Positions 1 to 13,130 of a stretch of 64,000 nucleotides of DNA are shown one piece after another (the first letter of the stretch is position 1; the number at the start of each line of letters is the position of its first letter). Position numbers and translations under genes: made by a program. This stretch comes from Ectocarpus siliculosus (taxonomy: Eukaryota > Sar > Phaeophyceae > Ectocarpales > Ectocarpaceae), in contig FN649729.1 of the NCBI GenBank assembly GCA_000310025.1, positions 3,754,888 to 3,818,887 of the forward strand. The letters are read 5' to 3'. The notes under the pieces were generated by a model that saw only the letters and a program-made list of their open reading frames with translations, ran no database searches and was not told where the DNA came from.

Positions 1-222
1 CATACCGTATATGACACAAGATAACACACCCCCTGGACCGATTTTCAAAGCTCGATTACTCCACGACGAAGAGGATGCATAAATGAAACAAAACGTTTTC
101 GAACAGCTCTCGACGAGACGGTTCCAACGCCGCCGTTTTCGGCGCTGTGACTCTTCCTGCTGTTGAGAAATCGAGCTTTGAAAATCGGCCAAGGGGGTGT
201 GTTATCTTGTGTCATATACGGT
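1..222. repeat. Palindromic repeat (57-bp arms, foldback type)
   Basis: Bases 4-60 and 167-222 are inverted copies of each other with few mismatches, separated by a loop of about 105 bp. The arms carry the core CCCCCTGG and the word ACACAAGATAACACA. The left end may run past the window edge. The right arm abuts the foldback element that starts at 223, so one has probably inserted beside or into the other. A diverged relative seems to lie at 12,800-13,130. No coding capacity; likely a non-autonomous DNA element. Confidence 0.7.
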
Positions 223-878
223 ATCTCGGTTTTCCAAAGTCTAACTCCAGTACGAAACTACCATCGTAAATTAACCGTCCGCAGCGGTCGCTTGTGTACA
301 ATGTTAGTAGCTGAGGTTGTACCCCTTGCGATACACTACAGACTAGCGGTCCGCGATTTTTCAAACGATCCTTCTATCATCGAGTTCGGTGAGCTACAAG
401 CTAGATTTTTTTAGCTGCTGTGCGGTCCCATTTTGAAACGCTTCAAGCACACGGTGAACACGAATCACCGCCTATGTGAGTGTATGGGGCCGCGAACTTC
501 AGCGCAGCTCTTCCCTCACATATCCAGCTGGTCGCCATTGTCGATTTGAATGCCTAGGGTCATGTATATGCATGTCCAGCCTTTAGGCAAAGGTGTTTGA
601 AGCGTTTCAAAATTGGACCGCACAGCAGCTAAAAAAATCTAGCTTGTAGCTCACCGAACTCGATGATAGAAGGATCGTTTGGAAAATCGCGGACCGCTAG
701 TCTGTAGTGTATCTCAAGGGGTACAACCTCAGCTATTAACATTGTACACAAGCGACCGCTGCGGACGGTTAATTTACTATGGTAGTTTCGTACTGCAGTT
801 AGACTTTGGAAAACCGAGATATGCAGGCGTTTCCTGGATTTTTCAGAGGAGGTACTGCGATCCCCCCCGCGCCCTTAA
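223..878. mobile_element. Foldback (long inverted repeat) element, copy 1
   Basis: Arms at 223-450 and 594-820 are reverse complements over about 225 bp, around a single-copy centre of about 140 bp. The element recurs at 24,246-24,870 with the centre in the opposite orientation. Beyond the right arm an outer sequence (to TTAA at 875-878, through a C-rich run) is shared with the copy at 24,189 and with a short piece at 30,311-30,376. Short ORFs inside follow the arms and are not genes. The arms give no transposase, so this is a MITE-like passenger whose mobiliser is unknown. Confidence 0.75.
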
Positions 879-3596
879 TGCGATGCCAACAACAACAACA
901 ACAACATATTCTGTATCACAGATAGATCGAAATGTTACGTGGCTGGTAGTACAGTAGGTGGCACAGGAACGAGAAAAGGGAAATAATTTGTCTCTTGCCT
1001 CGAACTCACCTGCCTCATGACGGTTAAAAACTGGCTCCACATTACAGCAGGTAGGTTGTGGGCTCGATCTCTCCGAGTGTGAAAAAATATGGTACATAAA
1101 GCGAAGTCCACAGCAACACGATAAGCGCAGGGTCGTGAGTACAATCAATAAAGAGACAGAAGGGGTTGCTGGCGAAAGGTTACATCGGGAGATATGTACG
1201 ATAGACTGGTGCGGGGAATATATATGTAGGTAGGACGAGACGTGCTCGGGCCTTGTAGGTAACACCTACGACGGTAGAATACACACACACACACCGTCAC
1301 ATGTGCGTACCTGGATCTATTCTGTCAACCGATGTTGACATTTGCCAATCCCGTGACGTCTGAGAGCGCCCTGCTTATCCGAGATCTCGATGCCGAGGGC
1401 GATGGTTCTCGACTAAGGTGCTGCATGCTCCTTCCTGCTGTCGTGGTTGAGACCAGTAGGTGCGCTTGACGCTTGACCCTCCAGAAGAAAGCAGCGTAAG
1501 CGTACTCTGCTGTCACCTGCTGCCACAACAGCGGTCTGCATCCCATCGGTTGGTTATTGCAGATGCCTAGATTCTCTGAGGGCCTCGACTTCCATCCGAT
1601 TCGTGAAGCGTTTTCTGATGTTGATCCCGAGTGGGCTTGTCAACAACAGGTGCGTGGGACAAACATAAGCAGGGCAGTAGGGCAGTGCTCGAGGCCGGGT
1701 GAGCTGGCTGGCTAGGGTTGTGCGGGGACTCCGTAGAATCACTCGCACAGTCCCGCGCGCGGAATGTAAAAAAGCGGTACATATCTTACAATACAGTTTC
1801 TGTCATACATCACGCAAAACACGCTGTCCTGCTGCCCTAGAATGGTTAACAAGTGACTCTACCACCGGCGGAGTACTCGCGGAGCCGTCTTGCTTTTTTC
1901 CTCAAACCCGCAAGGTCGGAGGATATTTTCTATGCATCAACAATCAACCACAACCAACGCTGATTTCGCATCTATCTTTGTTTGTCATATCCAATGAGTC
2001 TATCTATCTACGGACGCCTAGCCGGCGTGCCACACGCACACAAAAACCCCGTAGCTGTGCGAACCAACAGGTGCCAATGAGCACAAGGAAGAGGATATTC
2101 CTATTACATGTACATGTATGTAGCCTGCAGTACATACAGCAAACAAACGCCGTCGATTGACTCTACCCTCCTTTACCGAAGAGACACATAATACACACAG
2201 AAGACACACACTAAAAGACACACACGGAGGAACGGAGGAACCGAGACCCAGCAAAATACCCCCCCCGCACCTTACGATTTGAGGTCCGAATATGTATACG
2301 TCCGAAGGCAGCGTATCGTAAACTACTGTACGTACGTATCAGGAATCTTGTTGGCTGATAAAAATATTTTTTGTCCCGACTGCTGGACACACCGGCATGC
2401 ATGTAACGGTGGCGGGGCGTCGTGGTATCCTTGGCATTCCTGAGATACGACAAAGAGGCAAAGAAGCACCCCGCGAATGCGTGGGCAAGAGAGACGGAGA
2501 TATGTTGCTCCCAACATGCCACAGCCTGTGCCAGAAATCGTTTTTTTTTCGCCGCATCTACAGCAGCAGAATACATCTCTGGATCCCACAAGATCCCATC
2601 TTGTCAATTCCCCAAAAATATTCAGCACGACAGATCATGTCTCATCCCATCACCAATCAACTCGTACACGGTAGCCCGTACGGGAGCGACCAAACTCTTG
2701 GGGCGTGTCTATTTTTGCCCTCCTCCACACTCCTGCTCCCCATACCCACACAACTCCTTTTCGCAGCCGCGAATTGAAGCAAGAATCCATCTCCTCTCTC
2801 ACGTCAGGTATGCATACGCGTGCGGTCAGTCATGTTGTTAGTAGAATGTGATCGGTAGAATCTGATCTGTGGTCAGCAAAGAGTCTCGGTTCCGTTATCT
2901 GGTTGTCTCGCAGTCCTCTCCTTGCTGGCGGTTGTCCCTTTTTCCGAATGTAAGACGAGAGAAGAGCTCTCCTTTCTACTGCTGCTGCTCACGAAGCAAC
3001 TACGTGGGTACCTCTCTCTGCCCATGGGCAGGTAGCTATATTGAGACCGCATAATAAACAAGAGCGCGACGCGACCTACGGATGTACACTGTAGAAGATG
3101 TATGCCGTCGACTATAGCTGTAGATTGTAGTGTTGTTTTGCACTCTGCCTCTCTGCAGCACAGTACAGCGGGAGGGAAAAGAGAGACAAGTCGAGTACGC
3201 CATGCACTCTACCCCTCAGCTTGGTTTGTGTGCAGCTGTCACCTTCACTCCTCTCTCCCGCCCCTCTTCCCTCCCATTGCGCATGCCACTACTATCACCG
3301 CCGGGGGGGGGTGGACCTCCGACGCTTTCTACAACAACTGCGGTGACAGTGCTCCAGACCCACGCACGAAGCTGTGTGCCCCAAGATCTACGTACTGCCT
3401 GCTGTCTGAGCAGAGCGGTACCTGCCTGTCCTGCCTATTATCCTAGTCTACGTTTCAATTAATAGGTGAGAGGGTGAATGATGCGTGGTGGGCTGGGGTT
3501 GTGTGTACGCCGGCCTGACAGCTGTATGTATGTTGATGTCTGCCTTCTGTCGGCGATGGATTAAACTGAATATTCCCTGTCTCTCGTGTTGCTCGG
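879..3596. other. No gene recognised
   Basis: Only short overlapping ORFs in several frames, none with a recognisable domain or splice context. A short CAA run lies at about 887-906 and a CA run at about 1,280-1,294. I see nothing else I can support. Confidence 0.5.
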
Positions 3597-3717
3597 CACC
3601 TGGTGCGCTAAGAAATTGACCAACGGCTTTTTCTTGGAACCTGGTGCGCTCAGAAATTGACCAACGGCTTTTTCTCGGTACCGGGTGCGCTAAGAAATTG
3701 ACCAACGGCTTTTTCTC
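3597..3717. repeat. 41-bp minisatellite, three copies
   Basis: Three head-to-tail units start at about 3,601, 3,642 and 3,683, each containing TGCGCTMAGAAATTGACCAA followed by CGGCTTTTTCT. Copies differ at only a few positions, so the expansion looks recent. No coding role is evident. Confidence 0.9.
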
Positions 3718-6377
3718 TTCAAGCTACCACAAAAAGTGACGGGAAAAGATGCAAGAGACAACTAATTGATAACGCTGTTCGCTGTGCGAGGGGAAAACAA
3801 TTAGAGTATAAATCGTGCCGCGTCCGTCCGTCCCGTCCGTCGCATTATTTGTTTATTGTAAAACAATGCAATATTACAAAGAAAAGGTGTGTTGTTGTTG
3901 TTATAAAAGAGGGAAAAGGGAGCAAGTAAGTTCGTTGCTCCTGGCTTCGGGTACTCACAGTTGTTTTTTGATCTCTTGTTTTAGCCTTCTTAGACCAGGT
4001 CCGCTCAGCGCCTACTCGGAGAGGGAGCGGGGCTGGGATTTTGATCTTCCTTCAAGCTACTTCAATACTAGTTGCTCCATTACATTGTTTGGTTGTTGAT
4101 GTTGTCTTCACAAAAACGTTCCGGTCTGTCTCCGCTCAGTACCTCCCAATATTATCCGTACTGACTGGTTCCAACTGATGATGCGGACGCCTTCATCCAT
4201 CCGTGGTCGCAAGCCAACTACTCAAAGGAGGCACCTTTCTATTTTAACAGCAGCGTGTGATACGGTCCATCTTTGTTTTACACCACCTCTCAACAGTTCA
4301 TCTATTATTATTATGATTGATTGTTGCCTACCTATTGTTGGGCATATTTATGAGTAGCCATCGTATGATGACCCACCACATTATTGCGCGACGCTCTATC
4401 CATCCCTCTGCAGGATGCGGGGCAGCGGTGGCAAGGGGGCATCTCCCGTACCTCCTTCTGATGACGGACAACAACAGAGGCAAGTTTCAGCGCAAGGGGA
4501 AAAAAACAAAACCACAGCAGCTAGCAGCAGCAGCAACCATTGACTGCTTCAGAAGTCGGCTGTATTAATCCCTTCGTCGACGCCATTGTGAAAAGAGGGA
4601 ATCAATCGTCCTCGACAGACGTGGGGAGTTTCTACCTTTATGAAGGTGGTCTCCACATGTATTTGCAATAATAACCAAGCAAGCAAGCGTAACAGAAAAG
4701 AGAGGAAATGACTGCTCTTGGTCATCTATCTGTCTGTGTTTTCTGGTATTGTTACCTTTCTTTGTTGTGTCCCTTTGCTGTTTGTGTGTTTTCTATTACC
4801 ATTCATACCAATACTGTATTAATATATCTATCTGAAACAAAATATGCTACCGGTGGATGTTTTTACCAAAGGTTTATCACCAGGTGCATATATATTAAAC
4901 ATACATACATACATGTATGTATGTGTACCAGATACTAAATGAAAATAAATGTTGTTGTGCTCCAGGCGTTTCGGAGCTTCATGTATACCGCCAAAACCAC
5001 AGACAGACACAGCATTTTTTATCTCTATTTTTGTTTTGTTTTACTTTGATCGGTTTCCGAGGGCTTTTTTCTCGACCGGTAGGTGCGGTAGCTGTTCTTT
5101 TCGTCTTATCATTTTGTTTTCTTTTTCCGAATGGTTTGTACCCTATTTATGTTTTGTTTCCCCGCGGCGTTGTCGTCGTATGTGCCGTTTTTTTGCGACC
5201 AACGGCTCCCCATTTTTGGGACTGTAGAGCCAGTGTGAGAAAACAACAAAACAAACAACAGTACATACATACATACATATATACGATGGGGTGCAAGGGA
5301 TGTTCGGGTACCATTTGAATTTCCACAAAAAAAATGTAAATAAATACGAACAAAATCATATATATGTTGTCGCACAATAATACCCCTTGCTTGGCTCCCA
5401 AGAGTTTTCTCAACTAAAAGGAACAATGTTTCAATAACTGATGCAGCAGTGTCTACACCTACCCAATGAATGAAAATAAATGTAATATTTCGCATACCTT
5501 TGACATTGGGATGGGATTGGGAAAGGGTCAGAAACACTGTATGTATGTATGTGTGTAAAGAAACGCGGCGAAGACTCGGGCCGCAGCATGTTGTACCTTG
5601 GATTGAGTAGTCATGCGACCTTTCTGCAAATTAAATACATGTTGGTGGTGGTATCTGGGTGAGAATGTACCACTTAGGGGCAGGTACAAAAAAAAGCGGA
5701 TAAGAAAAATGAACCACGCATGCATGTACATATGGAAGACAGTCTAGACTATGTCTCAACGAGGAAGTTTGGTAACCCACAAAAAAAAACAAACGGGGAT
5801 GGATATATATCACAACAAACTATCAGCTTGCGATGCAGGTGAGTGAAACGAAGCTTGCCTGCGTGTTTCTCTACCTAACCATAGACAGACGTACGTATGC
5901 ATAATATCCGATAATAATAGTTGCGGCAGCAGAACTGCAGCCTTGCCTCACACGTTGTTTGTAGGCAAACAAAGAAGGTAGATCGAGACGGAAATCCGCA
6001 CTACTACTACTACTGTGCGCAACGAACGGTGAACATCGGACTGCAAATATAATTTCGCTGCACCGAACCTTTAACAAGAGGCCCTGTAGGGCTTCAACGA
6101 CGACGTACGCAAGGAAACTAGCGTCATTTCGTGCTGCTAAACGAACGTGTACCAGACAGGTGAAACAGACTCTTTACAAAAAAAAAAGCGACCCTATGGA
6201 GGCGAAAACGTAAGGTTACAGTGTAATCCACTTTATTAGTGCAGGAACACGAAAACGCGCCGAAAACCCGCTCGGGGTGCCTTCGCAGCGTTTCGTTGAG
6301 AAATACGTCATGGGTAAAAACAAGGATAGAGGTGGGTAGGGAAGAAATCGTTTATGGCCCTACGGGGAAAGCACCCT
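3718..6377. other. No gene recognised; AT-rich with short microsatellites
   Basis: ORFs here are low-complexity and mutually overlapping. ACAT/GTAT microsatellites lie at about 4,900-4,924, 5,262-5,284 and 5,539-5,552. Nothing else stands out. Confidence 0.5.
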
Positions 6378-6440
6378 CCCCGTGCAGAAAATGCCCCGTG
6401 CAGAAAATGCCCGTGCAGGAAATGCCCCGTGCAGAAAATG
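6378..6440. repeat. Short tandem repeat (CCCGTGCAGAAAATGC), four copies
   Basis: Four units of 16-18 bp built on CCGTGCAGRAAATGCC follow each other directly. Unit length varies by a base through the C run. No function inferred. Confidence 0.85.
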
Positions 6441-6944
6441 AGTCAACATCAGTAAGACGTCGCGTGGGGATTTGTATTTTCGATTCAGCAAACCCTCGGC
6501 ATCGCGCGGAGAAAATCGCGCCGATATCGATGTATGTATGTAAACAACTTGACCCCCCACGTTGGGTCGAGTAGAAATGAACCGAGCGCCGCGGCAGCAA
6601 CAGCAGTAGCAAAGCCAACACTCCACTCGATGTCCAGAGACACGCACGCACCGAAGATATATATGTTGACTATGTCGCTCACTCCGACAAGAACCACTCA
6701 TCATGTTCATGTGGCAATTTCCACCGAAAATGTCCGGCATTTACTTCGACAAAACATGCAAATATCCTGAAGCAACAATCAACAATGCTGAACTGTGAAG
6801 CAAACCGGCAATGGACGTGCGCTGTCCCCCCCAACTTGGCTCTTACGAACGTGAACGCACCTGAGGCGACTGCAACACAATTTATGAAACTTCGGCAAAT
6901 TCTTGCGACAGGGTCCCTCCCTTGCCTATTGGTGCGTACCCTTG

Positions 6945-9900
6945 CAAAAAATACATCAAGCGATCTGTGGCCCTCAACCGTAGCTCCGCTCAGCCGCAAA
7001 ACACACTATCCCGGCATTCCTTGGTAAAATCTGCTTGGTGTATTGAGGAATGTTGTCTTGTGGTATATGTAGTCGAAGGCTTTCGAGGCTTTACCCCCTG
7101 GCCCGGCTGGCCTCAACAGTGGCACCCACCTTGTAGACAAAGGAACACGGTCAATAGAGAGCCCACAACAAGATGGCTGGAGTATAGACAGTGAGAGGTC
7201 CCAGCGCACGCACGTCAATGGATCCCGAAGCGTTGCTCTCATGCGTCCTCCACTAATGTCATCAGAACTCTTCTGTTCGAACAACCAGTATCAGGCAGGT
7301 CTCCTGCTCACTGCCCAGTTCACTTGACCGTTAAGCAAGGGCTCTAAATGCATCTACGGCGCGAATCGTGGCTCTGAACCCTAGCTCCGCTTAGCTGGAA
7401 GAGGCGGTATTCCGGCATTCCTTGGCACGATCTACTTGGTGTATTGTAGTATTGAATTTTACGGTCGGGTTGGACGGGCGTTGGGCGAGACCCCGTTCGC
7501 CTCAAAGTTGCACCTAACGCCTAGACATTGGCTTACCTCAACCTGGAGATGACCGTACTCCGGCAGTTCTTGGTACGATGTACCTGCATAATTTCGTTTG
7601 ATGTCTCGGGTACGCGGGTGTTCGGTTTGACCCGCCCCCTCCCCCTTGCCTCTGCTGGCCTCAACAGTGGCATTCACCTTGTAGACAAAGGAACACGGTC
7701 AATAGAGAGCACAACGAGATGGGTGGAGTTTAGACAGTGAGAGGTCCCAGCGCACGCACGTCAATGGATCCCGACGCGTTGCTCTCATGCGTCCTCCACT
7801 AATGTCATCAGAACTCTTCTGTTCGAACAACCAGTATCAGGCAGGTCTCCTGCTCACTGCCCAGTTCACTTGACCGTTAAGCAAGGGCTCTAAATGCATC
7901 TACGGCGCGAATCGTGGCTCTGAACCCTAGCTCCGCTTAGCTGGAAGAGGCGGTATTCCGGCATTCCTTGGCACGATCTACTTGGTGTATTGTAGTATTG
8001 AATTTTACGGTCGGGTTGGACGGGCGTTGGGCGAGACACCGTTCGCCTCAAAGTTGCACCTAACGCCTAGCCATTGGCTTACCTCAACCTGGAGATGACC
8101 GTACTCCGGCAGTTCTTGGTACGATGTACCTGCATAATTCGTTTGATGTCTCGGGTACGCGGGTGTTCGGTTTGACCCGCCCCCTCCCCCTTGCCTCTGC
8201 TGGCCTCAACAGTGGCATTCACCTTGTAGACAAAGGAACACGGTCAATAGAGAGCACAGCGAGATGGGTGGAGTTTAGACAGTGAGAGGTCCCAGCGCAC
8301 GCACGTCAATGGATCCCGACGCGTTGCTCTCATGCGTCCTCCACTAATGTCATCAGAACTCTTCTGTTCGAACAACCAGTATCAGGCAGGTCTCCTGCTC
8401 ACTGCCCAGTTCACTTGACCGTTAAGCAAGGGCTCTAAATGCATCTACGGCGCGAATCGTGGCTCTGAACCCTAGCTCCGCTTAGCTGGAAGAGGCGGTA
8501 TTCCGGCATTCCTTGGCACGATCTACTTGGTGTATTGTAGTATTGAATTTTACGGTCGGGTTGGACGGGCGTTGGGCGAGACACCGTTCGCCTCAAAGTT
8601 GCACCTAACGCCTAGCCATTGGCTTACCTCAACCTGGAGATGACCGTACTCCGGCAGTTCTTGGTACGATGTACCTGCATAATTCGTTTGATGTCTCGGG
8701 TACGCGGGTGTTCGGTTTGACCCGCCCCCTCCCCCTTGCCTCTGCTGGCCTCAACAGTGGCATTCACCTTGTAGACAAAGGAACACGGTCAATAGAGAGC
8801 ACAACGAGATGGGTGGAGTTTAGACAGTGAGAGGTCCCAGCGCACGCACGTCAATGGATCCCGACGCGTTGCTCTCATGCGTCCTCCACTAATGTCATCA
8901 GAACTCTTCTGTTCGAACAACCAGTATCAGGCAGGTCTCCTGCTCACTGCCCAGTTCACTTGACCGTTAAGCAAGGGCTCTAAATGCATCTACGGCGCGA
9001 ATCGTGGCTCTGAACCCTAGCTCCGCTTAGCTGGAAGAGGCGGTATTCCGGCATTCCTTGGCACGATCTACTTGGTGTATTGTAGTATTGAATTTTACGG
9101 TCGGGTTGGACGGGCGTTGGGCGAGACCCCGTTCGCCTCAAGGTTGCACCTAACGCCTAGCCATTGGCTTACCTCAACCTGGAGATGACCGTACTCCGGC
9201 AGTTCTTGGTACGATGTACCTGCATAATTTCGTTTGATGTCTCGGGTACGGCGGGTGTTCGGTTTGACCCCCCCCCTCCCCCTTGCCTCTGCTGGCCTCA
9301 ACAGTGGCATTCACCTTGTAGACAAAGGAACACGGTCAATAGAGAGCACAACGAGATGGGTGGAGTTTAGACAGTGAGAGGTCCCAGCGCACGCACGTCA
9401 ATGGATCCCGACGCGTTGCTCTCATGCGTCCTCCACTAATGTCATCAGAACTCTTCTGTTCGAACAACCAGTATCAGGCAGGTCTCCTGCCTACTGCCCA
9501 GTTCACTTGACCGTTAAGCAAGGGCTCTAAATGCATCTACGGCGCGAATCGTGACTCTGAACCCTAGCTCCGCTTAGCTGGAAGAGGCGGTATTCCGGCA
9601 TTCCTTGGCACGATCTACTTGGTGTATTGTAGTATTGAATTTTACGGTCGGGTTGGACGGGCGTTGGGCGAGACACCGTTCGCCTCAAAGTTGCACCTAA
9701 CGCCTAGCCATTGACTTACCTCAACCTGGAGATGACCGTACTCCGGCAGTTCTTGGTACGATGTACCTGCATAATTTCGTTTGATGTCTCGGGTACGCGG
9801 GTGTTCGGTTTGACCCGCCCCCTCCCCCTTTCCTCTGCTGGCCTCAACAGTGGCATTCACCTTGTAGACAAAGGAACACGGTCAATAGAGAGCACAACGA

Positions 9901-11860
9901 GATGGGTGGAGTTTAGACAGTGAGAGGTCCCAGCGCACGCACGTCAATGGATCCCGACGCGTTGCTCTCATGCGTCCTCCACTAATGTCATCAGAACTCT
10001 TCTGTTCGAACAACCAGTATCAGGCAGGTCTCCTGCCTACTGCCCAGTTCACTTGACCGTTAAGCAAGGGCTCTAAATGCATCTACGGCGCGAATCGTGG
10101 CTCTGAACCCTAGCTCCGCTTAGCTGGAAGAGGCGGTATTCCGGCATTCCTTGGCACGATCTACTTGGTGTATTGTAGTATTGAATTTTACGGTCGGGTT
10201 GGACGGGCGTTGGGCGAGACACCGTTCGCCTCAAGGTTGCACCTAACGCCTAGCCATTGGCTTACCTCAACCTGGAGATGACCGTACTCCGGCAGTTCTT
10301 GGTACGATGTACCTGCATAATTCGTTTGATGTCTCGGGTACGCGGGTGTTCGGTTTGACCCGCCCCCTCCCCCTTGCCTCTGCTGGCCTCAACAGTGGCA
10401 TTCACCTTGTAGACAAAGGAACACGGTCAATAGAGAGCACAACGAGATGGGTGGAGTTTAGACAGTGAGAGGTCCCAGCGCACGCACGTCAATGGATCCC
10501 GACGCGTTGCTCTCATGCGTCCTCCACTAATGTCATCAGAACTCTTCTGTTCGAACAACCAGTATCAGGCAGGTCTCCTGCCTACTGCCCAGTTCACTTG
10601 ACCGTTAAGCAAGGGCTCTAAATGCATCTACGGCGCGAATCGTGACTCTGAACCCTAGCTCCGCTTAGCTGGAAGAGGCGGTATTCCGGCATTCCTTGGC
10701 ACGATCTACTTGGTGTATTGCAGTATTGAATTTTACGGTCGGGTTGGACGGGCGTTGGGCGAGACACCGTTCGCCTCAAGGTTGCACCTAACGCCTAGCC
10801 ATTGACTTACCTCAACCTGGAGATGACCGTACTCCGGCAGTTCTTGGTACGATGTACCTGCATAATTCGTTTGATGTCTCGGGTACGGCGGGTGTTCGGT
10901 TTGACCCGCCCCCTCCCCCTTGCCTCTGTTGGCCTCAACAGTGGCATTCACCTTGTAGACAAAGGAACACGGTCAATAGAGAGCACAACGAGATGGGTGG
11001 AGTATAGACAGTGAGAGGTCCCAGCGCACGCACGTCAATGGATCCCGAAGCGTTGCTCTCATGCGTCCTCCACTAATGTCATCAGAACTCTTCTGTTCGA
11101 ACAACCAGTATCAGGCAGGTCTCCTGCCTACTGCCCAGTTCACTTGACCGTTAAGCAAGGGCTCTAAATGCATCTACGGCGCGAATCGTGGCTCTGAACC
11201 CTAGCTCCGCTTAGCTGGAAGAGGCGGTATTCCGGCATTCCTTGGCACGATCTACTTGTTGTATTGTAGTATTGAATTTTACGGTCGGGTTGGACGGGCG
11301 TTGGGCGAGACACCGTTCGCCTCAAGGTTGCACCTAACGCCTAGCCATTGGCTTACCTCAACCTGGAGATGACCGTACTCCGGCAGTTCTTGGTACGATG
11401 TACCTGCATAATTTCGTTTGATGTCTCGGGCACGCGGGTGTTCGGTTGGACCCGCCCCCTCCCCCTTGCCTCTGCTGGCCTCAACAGTGGCATTCACCTT
11501 GTAGACAAAGGAACACGGTCAATAGAGAGCACAACGAGATGGGTGGAGTTTAGACAGTGAGAGGTCCCAGCGCACGCACGTCAATGGATCCCGACGCGTT
11601 GCTCTCATGCGTCCTCCACTAATGTCATCAGAACTCTTCTGTTCGAACAACCAGTATCAGGCAGGTCTCCTGCTCACTGCCCAGTTCACTTGACCGTTAA
11701 GCAAGGGCTCTAAATGCATCTACGGCGCGAATCGTGGCTCTGAACCCTAGCTCCGCTTAGCTGGAAGAGGCGGTATTCCGGCATTCCTTGGCACGATCTA
11801 CTTGGTGTATTGTAGTATTGAATTTTACGGTCGGGTTGGACGGGCGTTGGGCGAGACCCC
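6945..11860. repeat. 546-bp satellite array, about nine units
   Basis: The phrase GCTCTGAACCCTAGCTCC recurs at 7,371, 7,917, 8,462, 9,007, 9,554, 10,100, 10,645, 11,191 and 11,737, giving a period of 545-547 bp. The first unit (6,945-7,370) is diverged and internally shorter, and the last breaks off at 11,860; central units differ by only a handful of bases. Each unit yields the same roughly 70-aa ORFs on both strands, which are by-products of repetition. I looked for 5S rRNA, snRNA or tRNA promoter boxes within the unit and found none convincing. Likely a satellite; near-identity implies recent amplification or homogenisation. Confidence 0.95.
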
Positions 11861-12139
11861 CTGCGTCCTCAATTGGATCCCAACCGCGGGTTCTTACGGG
11901 GTTGAAGCCAATCCTGAAGACGTTTCACCTATACTTACCTGAAAAATATTCTGAGAGGTCCTGTAATCCGTCAAATATCGCTGCACTCGTTGATACTTGT
12001 TTCCACGGTGGTTGTTTCCACGTGGGGAACAGCAGCAAATGATTCTGGCTACAACGACATTCATCGCGTATCAGCGCCACACAATATAGACCGCAAGATT
12101 TTGGGTATGACACTCAACGATGCACACTATATCACTTTT
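11861..12139. other. Short unique stretch after the satellite
   Basis: No gene seen. It includes ATACTTACCTG at 11,931-11,941, the 5' end sequence of U1 snRNA, but the following bases do not fit U1. Confidence 0.4.
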
Positions 12140-12370
12140 GGGGGGTCTTCCCGCGGGAGGTTTCGCGGATAATACCGAAGGTCCCGCGGAAAGACCCGCG
12201 GGATAGATGAAGTTTCGCGGAAGTGTCGCGGAAAATGTTTACTTTCAACGGAGCTTCCGACCCTCCGCCGGAACCTTTCGCGAGACTTTTCACTTCTCGA
12301 GGAAAGTCCGGAAGCTTCCGCGGAAAGCCCTTCGTTTTCGCGGGTGCTTCCGGATTTTCTGCGGAAAGTG
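12140..12370. repeat. Cluster of the palindromic word TTCCGCGGAA and variants
   Basis: About ten occurrences of TTYCGCGGAA, CCCGCGGG or TTCGCGGAW variants are packed in 230 bp, in both orientations because the word is its own complement. Spacing is irregular, so this is not a simple tandem repeat. ORFs crossing it are arginine/serine-rich by-products. Confidence 0.7.
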
Positions 12371-12587
12371 GACATTGTTTTATTGGTTGTAGCATTGAGG
12401 GCAATATTGTCTATCTCTATGTATCACAGAGAGGATTTATTGCGGTTTGGGTACAGCTGAGGGCCAGTCCTGTTCTGGCCTGATTGCCTTCGCCGTTGTT
12501 GCCCGTCCTCGACCCGATCCCCGCCTCTCTCTGGCCACCCCCCCCCCGCCCGCGCCAAAATGGTTTTCATTGTTTGACATTACATGG

Positions 12588-12725
12588 ACATGTCCATGTG
12601 CACTGGAAAGACGCCGGTGGCCGTCCTCCGAGGACGTCGTCCATGGACGGTGGTCCACGGACGCGTCCACCCACATTCGTGGACGGTCGACGAACACGTC
12701 CATGGATGACGTCAGTCCACGGATG
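12588..12725. repeat. Cluster of the palindromic word GTCCATGGAC and variants
   Basis: GTCCATGGAC, GTCCACGGAC and related words (CATGGACATGTCCATG, TCCGAGGA) occur about ten times in 140 bp at irregular spacing. The organisation matches the cluster at 12,140-12,370 but with a different word. Confidence 0.7.
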
Positions 12726-12799
12726 AGATGGGGTATTGCAGTATTGCTGCGACAACTCCCAAAAATCCGTATCAATGTAAGTAGATGCTGTAGTTTTGC

Positions 12800-13130
12800 T
12801 AACGTAGGCGACAGAAGATGTCACATCCCCTGGAACAATTTTCACCGCTCGATTACATAGATCTAGTTCATCAGCAGAAAAGGTGCAACGGTGCCAATAT
12901 GGTGGTAATTGTCGTATTTGACACAAGATACTCCCCCTGCCGGCCCAAGTAACAACGATAGATGACGACGTAGTCCACATAAGAGTGGGGTCGGAATCGT
13001 GTCGTGGGGCTTTCCCGAAAGGTGTCGCTTTGATTTATACGAGTACATAACTTCTACATATCATTTTCGTTCGTGGAATAATAAACAACTGCTTGTTCGA
13101 TCCAGGGGGTGTAATATCTTCGGTCACCTC
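12800..13130. mobile_element. Terminal-inverted-repeat element (MITE-like), diverged
   Basis: The left end (about 12,807-12,835) and right end (about 13,095-13,127) are inverted copies sharing CCAGGGGRTGT and ATCTTCKGTCRCC. The left arm also resembles bases 22-60 of the window (CCCCTGGA, ATTTTCA, GCTCGATTAC), suggesting one family. No ORF of note inside. Confidence 0.5.

Noticed and set aside
7528-11560. Repeated ORFs of about 70 codons in every 546-bp unit, both strands
   Set aside because: They exist because the unit repeats; composition is not protein-like and overlapping ORFs occupy both strands.
11931-11941. ATACTTACCTG, the conserved 5' end of U1 snRNA
   Set aside because: Following bases do not give stem-loop I with a U1-70K loop, and no Sm site is placed correctly; an 11-base chance match to a splice-like word.
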